Shown: one piece after another, positions 50,623 through 61,310 of the stretch
Numbering within the stretch: the first letter of the stretch is position 1
Layout: the number at the start of each line of letters is the position of its first letter
Assembly (NCBI RefSeq): GCF_033807575.1
Contig: NC_084706.1
Location: forward strand, 21,614,725-21,678,724
Direction: 5' to 3'
DNA from: Cydia pomonella
Taxonomy: Eukaryota; Arthropoda; Insecta; Lepidoptera; Tortricidae
Length of the DNA stretch: 64,000 nt
Program-made: the position numbers and the translations under genes
The notes under the pieces: model-generated
What the model was told of the DNA's origin: nothing
What the model saw: the letters and a program-made list of their open reading frames with translations, nothing else
The model's database searches: none

Positions 50623-51559
50623 ATAATAATTATTAACAATAAATAACAATAAGTATATAAATAATAAAATTACCCTCTCGCTCCACAGAAAGTAACATCT
50701 ATCAAGATAAATTCATTTTAGATTTTTTTGAAAGTTTCTTAGGCCTCTGAGGAGCTAAGGGTACAGGGAAATATTGTGCCAAGGCTGTACACTTGTACAG
50801 TGTACCTATCTACTATACTTTAAACCGTAAGTAATCACCTCAGTTCAGACCACACAAGACCATCAAAAAGCACCATCTGCTTAAAGTACGCCCAATTTCT
50901 CGCTCCATCATTTGTTACAATAAGCCCCGGTATTACGCAATAATTTATCATAAAGCACGTTTTTCTCACGTTAAATACTGAATTATCTCGTTTGAGTACT
51001 ATTGAGAGAAGGCGCGTTTGTAGAACAGGGCTGCACAGAACTTTATATACGGTGTCGTTTTTAGTACGGATCAAACAATAGCAAATGCTAAAGAACCTTA
51101 AAAGCTACCGAATCTATTTCCATGTTTATGTTCAGCGAAAATTAAATGTCTCGAAGGAATCATCGAAATTCGCACAATGTGCGAAAATCAGTTTTCGCGG
51201 TAGACCCCAATTCTCAGTTTTCAGTTCATTCCGCATTCTGGTGTTGCAAAAAAAAAACCCTTCCCGAAATCTATTTTTTTCTTGATTTATTCTCAGAATA
51301 GGTAAGTTAAGTTAGTATTATGTTGTTTTGCCAAATATCGAGAAATATATTTTTTTTAAATTTATTGTTTATAAAAAAACAAACATACATGAACAACAAT
51401 CAAAATTTCGCCAAACTGCATAACAGTTTGTTGGCGGTGCGCTCTTAACATGGTTTTATAGCTATTACGTATTGATTACTGTGCAAATACAACATAAAAA
51501 GTTACTTTTACTCATCAAGAAGGTAACTAATTAATACTCCAGATGCATGTACACATATT
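50623..51559. other. No gene recognised
   Basis: Frames of 66-79 codons at 50835-51074 and 51085-51285 show no family. AT-rich. Confidence 0.4.
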
Positions 51560-51880
51560 TATACTAACAAATGCTTTTAGAATAATTATTTAACAATATT
51601 TCTTTAAGCTTTGCCTTAAGACTACCTATTTTTAGTTTATTTTCCTCAAGTAAGAGAGGGTATTTATTACAAATCTTGGGTGTAACATATTGTTTAGTTC
51701 GTTGACCGTAATAATTTTTAGCCGTGATTTCACATAATTTTCTCTTTTTAGATGACCTACTATTATAGTGGTTAAAAGATCTCTCAATTTTAAAATCTAT
51801 GGTATAGTAACATTCTATGGCATTAAGATATTCTACTTTACATGAAATCGGAAGGATTTTACAAGCTAAGAACAATTTTT
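51560..51880 (-). mobile_element. Probable LINE C-terminal remnant
   Basis: The 103-codon minus frame contains SRSSKKRKLCEITAKNYYGQ then RTKQYVTPKICNKYPLLLEE and SLKAKLKEILL. The order Y-G-x-R-T...P-x-(I/L)-x-N-x-(L/Y)-P...(F/L)-K-x-x-L-K-x-x-L-L resembles the C-terminal tail of CR1/jockey-like LINE proteins. It is AT-rich and decayed. I am moderately unsure. Confidence 0.5.
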
Positions 51881-52564
51881 CATAATTAGTTCTACATTCG
51901 AGATAAATCTATAAAAATATTTTAATATATCATCAGGTGACAACGAAAACTGACTAATTCGGGTTCAGGAAATTACTTTCTGATTTAAATAGTTATCAAT
52001 TACGTTCTGTTTGATTTGTATGTACGTATATAATATAATATGTAAGTTGGGTCACTTACATCGATCAATCTCAATTTGTTTTCCAGAAAATTTATGCTCT
52101 TTTCTAAAAACTGTTCAATAAATTTTGTAAAGAAAAAACTAGTCGGAGAGTTTATGTGTAACGTTCCGATACACGTACGCTGCTTTCTGCGTATCTCGAA
52201 ACGAAATAAATATTTCACAGCTTCCATACTTTTTTGTTTACTTTTATAGTTTACTTTTGCGGAGTATTTTGCGATTTTTTTTTATCTTTTCCTCTGTTAT
52301 AAATCGTCAAAAAAAACCTATACCGCAAATCAGTATCTGATGCAGATTACGAATTTATACTTACTGTATTTTTTTTAACCTTCCAACCCCACCTTTTTCT
52401 AATTTTGCTAAGAAAGTAAAAAAAATAGTAGAAAAGTTAATTCTGTATTTTGCACTGCGCTCTAATAACGATTAAAAACAGAAACATTTCTAGTCCGCTG
52501 AATATACAAAATAAAATTCCATAAAAATGACACTTCTGATGGAATATTCCATACAATAATGATT
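51881..52564. other. No gene recognised
   Basis: AT-rich sequence with A- and T-runs. A 75-codon minus frame at 52000-52227 is without family. Confidence 0.4.
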
Positions 52565-53294
52565 TGCAGATGGGCGTAACTTCGACGGGTTTGGGCGTTG
52601 AAATTAACGCACAGAAATTGCAAGCAATTGTTATAGGTAGTCCTTATATTATATTTGGCAGCTCTCAGACATGGTGGCTCTCGAATTTCATTTTGATGGA
52701 ATACCCATCTTCTTTCTCCTCTACTATTAGGAATTTGGGTATCCCCATCCCATACGGCTGAGGTGAGTAGGAGTATATATATTTGCATCTCTCTAGCACG
52801 TCGTCGTCAATGCGTCTTCAGAACTTTTCCTCCCTGTTCACAACAAGCTGACTCTTGCGCGATCCCTCTTGATGCCACTTTTGAACTATGGTGACATTAC
52901 GTTCTAGTGGACCTCAGAAAGGAACTGCTTGACAAGCTAGAGCGTCTGCAAAACATCCTCCGACTTCCATTATCAGCTCGCTTGGCTTCCGATCCGTCAG
53001 CGCAGGGACGTCCTGTCGTTAATATTCAACGTCTTATTCAATCCGAGCTACCCTCCATATCTCTGAGAGATTTACTTATCTGGGAGATGGTAGTGGTCAT
53101 CGCTGAGGTCGAGCGCGATTCTGACTCTTGCTGTGCCGGGTAACAAGACCCGGTCATATGCGCAATCTTTCACAGTGCGCGCTGTACAGTTGTGAAACAA
53201 GTTGACATTATCCCTAAGACAATTCCAGTCGGCAGCATCACTCAAGGTAAAATTACATAAATTATGGCTTTCTGATGAGTTGTGTTCTGGTTGA
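52565..53294 (+). mobile_element. Decayed LINE, reverse transcriptase C-terminal half to stop
   Basis: Fragments in the three plus frames read in order: VEINAQKLQAIVIGS, STIRNLGIPIPYG, LPVHNKLTLARSLLMPLLNY GDITF, ELLDKLERLQNI, LAWLPIRQRRDV, FNPSYPPYL and finally AQSFTVRAVQL-stop-NKLTLSLRQF with LKVKLHKLWLSDELCSG and a stop. This matches the 3' third of a jockey/CR1-type ORF2: thumb region, then the W-N-x-L-P-like tail. Several frameshifts and in-frame stops show it is dead. Its stop codon is about 45 bp from the 3' end of the LINE on the opposite strand. Confidence 0.82.
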
Positions 53295-53339
53295 GTACCT
53301 TCTAAGTTTTTATTTATTTAGTTAGTTGTGATAATGATT

Positions 53340-54095
53340 ATGTTCTTTATTTCATAATACAGATATACAACTTACAGACGAACACTTTAAAAAGAACAAA
53401 CACAAATCAAACTTACAACTAACTACAACTAACTATAAAACTAAACAAGCAATAACTAAATACAATTAAAATATTAAAAATAAAAATAAAATAAACTAAA
53501 TATAAAAAACTTCCCCAAAATCACGCGCCTCCGGAAAACTCCCCAAAATGCTAGCGACATTCCCCCTCTGAATAGCCAAGCCTAGCCTCTGGGCAAAGAA
53601 CGAGCCTGCCCTAGGGTCGCCCGAGACGCCTACCAGTCGAACCGACACTTCCTTAATAAATTTTTTGGTGTCGGTCGACCAAGGACCCAATGTTTCCATT
53701 GCAAGCGCCGCAAACTCGTATTCGTTCGTTAAGAATGCATACTTGCGGCGCTTGAGTGTCTGTGCCTGGTCCGCGGCCGTCCCAGGCTTTCGAGCAGATC
53801 CCTCAACGTGGGACGGGGCCAGCGTATCGACGCAGGTGGCGTCCCACGCTAAGGGGTGACCCAGGCTCCATGGCACGAGAGTGTCTTTTGCCGTCAGCCG
53901 CGGAGAGGCCTGATGGCTCCAAAGTCGCGGGAAGAGAGGCGGTGCTGAGGGCGCGGCGGACTAAGTCGTTCAGGGAGGAATGCCTATAAAGACGGCCGGC
54001 GCTCAACTTGCAGTGCAGGCCATGCCGTCCTAGAGCGTCCACTGGCTGGGCGCAGCGACTGCAGGCATGGGCCTCACAGATCTTTAGATGATTAT
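53340..54095 (-). mobile_element. LINE remnant, zinc-finger-like and C-terminal domain with 3' UTR
   Basis: On the minus strand from 54095: ICEAHACSRCAQPVDALGRH GLHCKLSAGRLYRHSSLNDL, a C-x2-C...H-x3-C zinc-finger-like cluster, then VRRALSTASLPATLEPSGLS. A frame break near 53885 is followed by PWSLGHPLAWDATCVDTLAP SHVEGSARKPGTAADQAQTL, AMETLGPWSTDTKKFI and GDPRAGSFFAQRLGLAIQRG NVASILG to a stop. The 126-codon frame at 53496-53876 is the longest intact piece. 53340-53495 is an A-rich 3' UTR. This is the fullest copy here of the domain also seen at 35480-35840. Confidence 0.85.
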
Positions 54096-54592
54096 GTTTA
54101 CATTTATTTATATATTTATAGGTATAAATGTATATATTTATATAAATATGTAGGTATTATTTATTAACTTTTTAGTCTTACGAGCTTGTATTATATGACT
54201 CTAAATAAGATAAACTCCGGTCAGTTTTACGAGACTGCTGAAAGACTACAGAATCTTTGAATAAGACTAGTTTAGTCAAACAAAATTATTAGTCGATCAA
54301 GTCCTTTTTTTGATAAAATCTATTTGTATTGTATGGCTGTTTGTACTCGAACTCCTGTTTTAAGCTCGCTGCGTTCCCGCTTCAATAACTTCTGAGTGTG
54401 AAATAAAAAGTTTGCTTTTAATTAGCACAGCGTATCGTTTCTTTTCATTAAAATCTCAAATTTTATGAACATTTTATATAATTGGATTCTATTACGCCGT
54501 TTCATAAACGTATTGAAATGTTTTTGACTTAAGTACTTGTATACGAGTACATGCTGAAATTGACGTAAGGTCATTTTGACTAAAGTCTGTCA
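54096..54592. other. No gene recognised
   Basis: Starts with a TATTTATATA-rich run (about 54100-54160). No other structure. Confidence 0.4.
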
Positions 54593-54783
54593 GTACCCCT
54601 AGTGTAAATTTGATCGACATCATAACGTGACGAACGCGTTTGCGTTAAGTCTCATTTTGTATAGGATTTTGAGTTTCCAAAACGTCCCGCTTGGCGCGCT
54701 CTTTCTAAATCCAATACAAAATGAGACTAAACGCAAACGCGTACGTCACGTTTCGAAATCGAATTTATTTACACTAGGGGTAC
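54593..54783. mobile_element. MITE with GTACCCCTAGTGTAAAT ends
   Basis: GTACCCCTAGTGTAAATTTG and AAATCGAATTTATTTACACT AGGGGTAC are inverted. The arms extend about 65 bp, including AACGCGTTTGCGTTAAGTCT CATTTTGTA against TACAAAATGAGACTAAACGC AAACGCGT. Total is 191 bp. A 62-codon frame inside is incidental. Confidence 0.87.
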
Positions 54784-55592
54784 AGTTGTTCGAAACTGTC
54801 AACTTTTTGTGTTAACTGAGAGGCCAAAACCGTCATGCGGACTATTAATCAGTGGGTCCCTTAACGTTGAAAGTTTGATTAACGTCCAAGAGAAAAAAAA
54901 ACATAGTGCAATTTCAACCCGTAAGTGAGGGACGGATTTTGTAATGTTTTAAGTTGGTATTATACAATTTTTATTTGTGGAAATAACGAAAAATTCCGAT
55001 CATTCAAAGCGTTCAACTGCGTTGCCGCCTCACAGCCGATGAAAACAACCAGAGAGCGTTCTGATTTTTAATCCGGTTGTTTTTATATTGATATGATAAG
55101 ATTGCTCGCATTGAATGGTGCACGCGAAATGCACTGCGAGTCGTGCCATTAGGCATCGAGATGCACTTTGAGTCGTGTCATAAGAATAATATATAAACAC
55201 TTTAATTTATCCTAAAATTAGAATACCGTTCCATTCAAATAAATAAACCAGTTTGATGACGATCTTGTTTACTTTTAACATTCTTGAGGTTAAAGGATTT
55301 AAATTGGTGCAACATGAAAATTTGCTTTACATTCCCTTAACTTTACGATGTCTACAGGAAAAACGCGAACGAGTTAACCATATTATAAAATGTGTCTAAC
55401 CCAAATAGGTTAAGTTATTAACAAAAAAAACAAATGAGCGTACCTCACCATCAAACGTCACAATTTGGCGAGTGTTATTAAATATATTAAATGTATATTA
55501 CTTTATTATGAATTAAAAAAAACACATAATTCAACCTATAATAAACTCTTACTAAAGCTTTAAAGTCAAATTAACTTTTGAAAAACTTAACC
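54784..55592. other. No gene; small direct repeat at 55129-55183
   Basis: ATGCACTGCGAGTCGTGCCA TTA (55129) recurs 32 bp later as ATGCACTTTGAGTCGTGTCA TAA. AAAACAACC / GGTTGTTTT near 55040-55085 can pair. No gene. Confidence 0.45.
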
Positions 55593-55798
55593 GACAGCTT
55601 CAGTAGCAGCGGATGAAACAACGAACAACGCACCAAAAGCATCTGCCACCCTCGAATACTTTACTAGTTTGCGTTCATCAGTAAATCTGTCACAATCTAA
55701 CTGTTCCATGTGTAGAGACAAGACAGATCGCGTCTACGTCTAGTATCTACATACTTTTGACGCGTAGTTTAATCCGCTACTTTCGATGCTGACTGTAC
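55593..55798. mobile_element. MITE, GTACAGTCAGCATCAA family, copy 3 (old)
   Basis: The right end CCGCTACTTTCGATGCTGAC TGTAC is well kept. The left end is eroded to GACAGCTTCAGTAGCAGCGG ATGAAACAACG. The interior has CGCACCAAAAGCATCTG and CATACTTTTGACGCGTAG. About 206 bp. Confidence 0.75.
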
Positions 55799-57204
55799 CA
55801 TCTCCACGTCTAAAATATAACTTTAAAACAGCAACGTACGTCGTGTAGGCCTAAGCAACAACTTTATTCAGAAGTGACGTGAACAAGAGTCCCGCTCATC
55901 CTGAATTTATGGCCACCCACTACCCTCCTTTATCCCGCTATTTCCTTGAAAAACGGACAGCCTGTTTAAGTACGCTCGAAATTTACACGTCAGAGGTGCG
56001 CTGTTCTTTATGACGTGAGGTGTCTATTATAAAGACTGCGATATTTTTGGTGTCATTTTTTGTGGGTAGTGGCTTTACGTGGGTTGTATTATAAAATATA
56101 AGGTGAGGTGGGAGTTCTTTTCTGTAACATAATTATGATAGGGAATTTACCAAGCAGTTTAAACCACAGAACGTATTAACGGATAGTTTTTCACACTTGT
56201 AAACACACACCTTTTGTTGATATTATTATAATATTACCTTGATTTTAAATAGCCCTACAATTATAAGCTCATGACGCAAACTACAGTTTTGAACTCTGGA
56301 AATTTAACGCAGATCATTCTTTAAAAAGCTCTGTCCAAAAAAATAATTACGCTTTAAACCTAATTTGACAAAACTTTTGTCGCTTTACCAAATCGATTTT
56401 AAAACAAATCCCTTCTCGTTCTCACCTTATTAAGGGCTCCAGACCTCATCTAAGTTATCCCATAGAATTACCAGTACCCCGCCCTATTCGTTAGAGGGTT
56501 GGTAATAATACTGCCTTCTACAAGATTGGGTAAATATAGAGAAAAATTCACGTCACTTGCGTCTTTTTCTCCCTAGAGCGATAATAAAAGAATCCTCCCC
56601 TTGATTGGGGATTATAATGCAACTTGCATTTGTGGTTTGCAGGAAATTGGTTTTCTTTATAAGAAAATATGGTGGAAGTTGGAATAAGATCGCTTGCTTA
56701 TAATGGTTATAGGTATTATATTGACAAAAAGAATTTGGCAAATTCATATGAAATTTTTCAATTCAATATTTGATAGGAAGGTACTACATACATGTATGAG
56801 TAGTTTATACTGGTTTATTATCTGCACGTATTTTTAAGCACATTTTCGTAGACAGTGTTGGCCGAAATAGATAGCTATCTATTTCTATCTATTATCTAGG
56901 TAATAGGTAGGTATATTCGCTTTTTCGTAAGTATAGGTATACTTACGTATAATCTCGCACGAAAAAGTATTGTCACAAATTCAATCGAACATTCCGATTA
57001 CGCTTTTTTTGCACCGACGATCACCAAGTTTTCTCTGACGATTCGGCACTCGGCAATGACAATGTACACTTCACGTAAAAGTGGGCGGGTGACTTAGCAT
57101 CGCATGCTCGGAGTCTACACAACCTCTTTTCTCTAAAGTTATAAAAAACAAATTTTGTGTCAAAAAATTACTGCAACTTACGTTTTTCCTCCATTTTACA
57201 AATC
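55799..57204. other. No gene recognised
   Basis: ATAGATAGCTATCTATTTCT ATCTATTATCTAGG near 56870-56900 is a simple ATCT-type repeat. A 64-codon minus frame at 56553-56747 is without family. Confidence 0.4.
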
Positions 57205-57320
57205 TACTCCTAGCTTCATTCTTTCTCGTCTGAGGTTCGATTGCGACCTCTCGTTCTTCTTCCGTCTATCTTTCCAGTAACGATCAGCTGTACGAGGTTG
57301 TATTCGTATTTTTGGGAAGT
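57205..57320 (-). mobile_element. LINE remnant, short C-terminal fragment
   Basis: The minus frame has FFGHTSQKYEYNLVQLIVTG then KIDGRRTRGRNRTS. G-H-x-x-(R/Q)-x...(Y/L)-x-L-(V/L)-Q-L-I-V-x-G-K-I-x-G-R-R-x-x-G-R is the motif that follows the reverse transcriptase in RTE-like and related LINEs. About 35 codons remain. Confidence 0.65.
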
Positions 57321-57424
57321 GTGACCAAAAAACTCCTGGATCCATCGCGGACAGTGACAGTCTTGTTCTTTTTGTTTTTGTGTTGTCTCATCTTTATAAC
57401 ATTCTTTCATATTATTAAAACTCT

Positions 57425-57600
57425 TCTTCTACCAAGCGATATCCCGGCCTTTGCCGGGGTCCGCATTCCTGCTTGCTTTCCTCCACTTTGCGCGGTCCTG
57501 GGTGTCCTCTCGTGTGAGCCCATTTACGCTCATATCCGCTTTCACGACATCGAGCCATCGCTTTTTTGGTCTGCCGTGGAGTCGGCATTAATAGTATTAT
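57425..57600 (-). mobile_element. RTE-like LINE remnant, C-terminus and tail
   Basis: The minus frame is RLHGRPKKRWLDVVKADMSV then NGLTREDTQDRAKWRKASRN ADPGKGRDIAW, a stop, and a GTAGAAGAAGAG tail. R-G-R-P-K-K-R-W-x-D...D-R-x-x-W-R-x...A-D-P is the standard end of RTE-type proteins. The tail resembles that at 29280. The 129-codon plus frame over this region is an antisense shadow. Confidence 0.82.
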
Positions 57601-57890
57601 ACTTAAAACAATTCAATACATTGCAACCGCTAACTCGACCCGTGAGACATAGCTTTCCACACTCGTGGGAAAAGCAAAATATTATTTGTATCCACCAATA
57701 ACTAAGCAAGTATTAGCGAGTCCGATAAATAGGTTCACGCTTCACGCATAAATTAACTTGTTGCGATCATACCGTCGGCACTCGTTACGGTCCGCAAATT
57801 AATAGCAAAAGTTTGCGATTTATTCCGAAATTTAAATTTAATGCAATGCTGGTCATACTGTTCATTTCATATTTATTTTACCTACCTCCG
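57601..57890. other. No gene recognised
   Basis: No family and no shared repeat. Confidence 0.35.
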
Positions 57891-58052
57891 TCACTGAACT
57901 CATGGATATGTGCGTACTCCCAATTCTTACCTACGGCGCTCAGACCTCTTCCCTTCTTCTTCTTTCTTTTCTTTTATTCTTTCTCTTCTTTTCTTGTCTT
58001 TGACGGAAGCTCTGAAGTCCAAACTCGGGGTCTGCCAAAGAGCTATGCAAAT
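57891..58052 (+). mobile_element. LINE remnant with a polypyrimidine expansion
   Basis: LMDMCVLPILTYGAQT is encoded at 57898-57948 and, after about 60 bp of almost pure CT sequence (CCCTTCTTCTTCTTTCTTTT and onward), the protein resumes in another frame as LTEALKSKLGVCQRAM. In relatives these parts are nearly contiguous (...GAQTWSLTE...). The CT tract is therefore an expansion or insertion inside the coding sequence. Confidence 0.72.
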
Positions 58053-58639
58053 CTTTCCATTTAACATTTTATTTATTTATTGTAAAATAATATGAATTTC
58101 CGTACAGTAGCGTTTAAAGTACCTAACTCTGCTCAACATTGACTTTGCTTTACATATACTTAATATTATGTTTTTTTAGAGAATCATTGTTTTTTCAAGC
58201 TTTGTTTTAGATACTCAATAGGCAATGTCAAAGAATGTATAACGTACGTATTTTAACTAACTTAATTTAGCCGTCCCGCAATCAAAATCAAATCGCAATC
58301 AAATTTCGCAGTGCTACGTTCGTATGCGATCCCAGCGTTTTCCCGCTTTTTAGAGGAAAGCGACTACGAACAGAGAACCCGCCAAGCGAGTTTTCACCAC
58401 TCAATGTGTTAAATATGGCCGTTTTCCTGGACATTTTTGACCCGTGTCTGCAAACCGTACCTATAAAACAGCGCTATCACCGGGCACTGAACCCGCACCT
58501 TGACCTGCGATCTGCGATATTTGCATCCATATCCTGTGTTATGACTCGCTCCATTGTTGCTTGACTAGTTTACGGTTCGGCTTTATTCTGACGGCCGGTT
58601 TAAATCTTAAGAGGAAACATTAAGTTTTTTTTTTTTATG
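58053..58639. other. No gene recognised
   Basis: A T-run at 58625-58637 marks the edge of the next LINE fragment. Nothing else noted. Confidence 0.4.
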
Positions 58640-58885
58640 GAGGATAGGCAGGCGTTTGACTACAATCACACCTGATGGTAAGTGATGATGCGGTCTACGG
58701 TGGAGCACGCTTGACTATGAGATACCTATTTACTCTAGCCTTGAAGAGATTCAGATTGTACTCATGCGGAAACAAAGACTTGGGCAAGGCATTCCACTCC
58801 TTGGCTGTTCGCATAAGGACGAAGGTTGCTCGTTTTTCCTTACAAACGTTCTCAAAATTTGCCTGTCTGGGTTTTGGCCCTAGAT
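58640..58885 (-). mobile_element. Jockey-like LINE remnant, C-terminal end
   Basis: The minus frame is open from 58885: LGPKPRQANFENVCKEKRAT then FVLMRTAKEWNALPKSLFPH and EYNLNLFKARVNRYLIVKRA to a stop, followed by CATCATCACTTACCATCAGG TG. This is the same subfamily as 436-652 (shared MRTAKEWN.LP..LFP..YNL). About 70 codons are intact. Confidence 0.85.
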
Positions 58886-58904
58886 AAAAATATATATGAG
58901 TTAT

Positions 58905-59005
58905 TTATTTATTTATTTAAACTTTAGTGCACAAATTTAAAAAAAGAGTCCAAATGGCGGACTTAACGCTTTGAGGAATTTTCTAACAATCAACCATTGG
59001 GCTAA
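58905..59005 (-). mobile_element. LINE 3'-UTR fragment
   Basis: TTATTTATTTATTTAAACTT TAGTGCACA and CCAAATGGCGGACTTAACGC TTTGAGGAATTTTCTAACAA TC form the reversed 3' end of a LINE type common in Lepidoptera. No coding. Weaker relative at 18815-19010. Confidence 0.55.
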
Positions 59006-59054
59006 ATAGAATCATTTTGGTGCAGTATTGTAAACAGTTCAGTCAGTTGTTATC

Positions 59055-59240
59055 TAAGGTAGAAGTACTAGTGCACGACGCTGCACTAGTCACCGACATG
59101 GGCACTTTATTTCATGGAAATATAGGTTAAATTTGCACAACGAAGATTTTTCTGTATTCGAACTTAATCCTTGTCACTTTGATATAAAGTGCCCATGTCG
59201 AGTACTAGTGCAGCGTCGAGCACTAGTACTTCTACCTTAT
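59055..59240. mobile_element. MITE with TAAGGTAGAAGTACTAGTG ends
   Basis: TAAGGTAGAAGTACTAGTGC and GCACTAGTACTTCTACCTTA are perfect 20-bp inverted ends. The arms continue through GACGCTGCACTAGT and CGACATGGGCACTTTAT for about 55 bp. Total is about 186 bp. Non-coding. Confidence 0.88.
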
Positions 59241-59917
59241 GTCTGTACGTTTTGCTTTTATATCCTTATTTTTATGAGAACTTGGCTACATTAAAAAGTG
59301 CTAAAACGGCCAAATAAATGCGCCGCAACAATAAACTTAAAAATCAAAATGGTCAGACACAGATAATTTATTCGTTATTCCATTTCCAAAATTTCGTTAC
59401 GATTGGTTAAGTTTGGGAGGAGGAAATGTTGAGAACGATTTTTCGCCTTTCTAAGCTGTAGATGTCCTTATTTTACTAATTCGAGGAGCCGCCCTCATCA
59501 GCGCGATGGAGATATTTACCTAAAATTCTCAAATCTGAGGAGCTCGGCTGGTATTTCCTCTTAAGTACATCAAGATGTCCGCTCAAACTTTAAAATGTAT
59601 AATAGATTGGTGGGAATGTATGCGCCTGATTCAGGTGTATTTTACATTTATGAATTTTATTTAATTGTTTTATAAGAATTGAGAAATTAGTTGCCAAGGG
59701 AACCATGTACCGTAGCAAACAGCCGGGTCCACGCCAGGAAGATGATGATGATTTCATAAGCCTTGAAAAAAATCTATGACCATCAATCATTATATGGCAC
59801 CGTCCCACCTCCAACGGACTAATGTAAAAGCGGGCGCAGCGGCGGACATATAAATATAAGAACCTCGGTAGAGAGTACCTTTTTGTACCATTTGGCGTTG
59901 AAACTCAAAGTCCATGG
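59241..59917. other. No gene; possible LINE scrap near 59700
   Basis: GTACCGTAGCAAACAGCCGG GTCCACGCCAGGAAGATGAT GATGAT (59707-59753) looks like a LINE terminus ending in GATGAT repeats, but it is too short to assign. Confidence 0.35.
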
Positions 59918-60090
59918 GGTCCCAGCGCGCAGTTTTTTCTCAGAAATCGCGAAACGTCTGGTTGACGTTTGACGTAAACCGAAGAACATTCCTCGCACAA
60001 CGTATCAGTATTGCGATACAACGAGGAAATGTCGCTAGCATTCTTGGTAAAATGCCTAAAGTATGTATTCATTATGTAGATATTGAAATA
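59918..60090 (+). mobile_element. LINE remnant, C-terminal fragment
   Basis: GGGGTCCCAGCGCGCAGTTT and TCAGAAATCGCGAAACGTCT correspond to the start of the 47215 fragment. One frame later reads FLAQRISIAIQRGNVASILG KMPKV. Frameshifts separate the parts. The sequence CATTATGTAGATATTG after it resembles the 47.4 kb 3' UTR. Confidence 0.7.
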
Positions 60091-61077
60091 TAAGTTCGGA
60101 TTGGCCTTCAATCAGCACTAAAATACTGATTCCACCAACTGTTGCCCTTAAATGTAAAATACGGACTAAATATAACTTTTTTCCCTTTGGGAGACTTAAA
60201 TTTTAATCCAAGGGAGATGAATTACTTAATATGCATATTTAGTAAGTAAGTAGGTAAGTACTGAGAACGCTGCGACTCGAAAGTTATATTTTATGCATTT
60301 TTAAAGCAATTATAATTTCTTATAAAACGTTCAACAAACTGGTAATATGTTCAAAAAACTGTTTCAACAAAGTGTTAATTAGTATACTCTGACGCTGTTA
60401 AAATAAAGACTTTCGAGTTTTAATTAACTTCAAAAAACTCATATCCTCCAATTGTACATACTCTAAAATCTACCTTATGAAATATATGTAAGGTTCAAAT
60501 TAAACTACTGACTTATGATTACAAAGTCAGGTCGAAAGAGTCACCTTTCCTTTCTTTTTATTAGCTGGCGACTTTGAAAAAAAAACCGTACAAATTAAAT
60601 ACTTCGCCTTAATGGTTTACAAAGAGGTCACCATATAGGATTGACAGGTAAAACCTATGCCAACCAAGCCCATTATCAGTGTTAACAATATAGACGGCGG
60701 TACCTACGCGATACGATGGTTTATAGTATTTTACAGTACTTACATATGGTACTACTTTACTTTACTTTTCACTTTTCCAATTTTTTTTTAAACTTGTTCC
60801 AATTCATGACTACTTAATGATGAGTGTTAATGTTAGTTTCCTTTAAAAGTTATAATAAACATAAAAAAAACCTACAGTTAATGTAAGAATAATAAAAATA
60901 AACATATTTCATATTTTATTTCTTTCCTCTTCATCAGTTTAACACGTTTATGTTGAATATTGAAAAACCGTTCTTAATAAGTTGTCTGAATGGAACGGAA
61001 TAGCTGCCGAAACGCATGTCAAAGAAGAGGCGTTTTTTCTTACTGCAAGCATGTCTTGAGTTTCCAAAGGCAACATT
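60091..61077. other. No gene recognised
   Basis: AT-rich; no shared repeat and no frame with a motif. Confidence 0.4.
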
Positions 61078-61310
61078 CAATATTATATTCATACAATTTA
61101 AAAATAGGATACACAATAATCGTAAATAACGATACTGAGGTAATAATAGTACAATATTTTTTTATTTAAAAATGTTTCTGTCTTATAGAACATGCGTAAA
61201 AAATCCTTTTTGTTTCTCTTATTTCTTCGCAACTGTATTAAAAAACGTCGTTCGATACACGTGCGGAAATGTCATTCTTTCCGCACTAGCATCAAAATGT
61301 ACTATTTTAC
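61078..61310 (-). repeat. ~250-bp dispersed element, copy 2 (inverted partner of 23035-23291)
   Basis: Read on the minus strand it follows the 23-kb copy closely. It lacks about 25 bp in the hairpin (CATTACTTCACGAGTGAAGA region), so its left palindrome is shorter. Outside these limits the two loci differ. Confidence 0.72.

Noticed and set aside
52462..52788. 108-codon minus frame
   Set aside because: Largely antisense to the decayed LINE at 52565-53294.
57312..57701. 129-codon plus-strand frame as a membrane protein
   Set aside because: Its middle is antisense to the RTE-like LINE C-terminus at 57425-57600, and the hydrophobic start comes from a T-rich tract.
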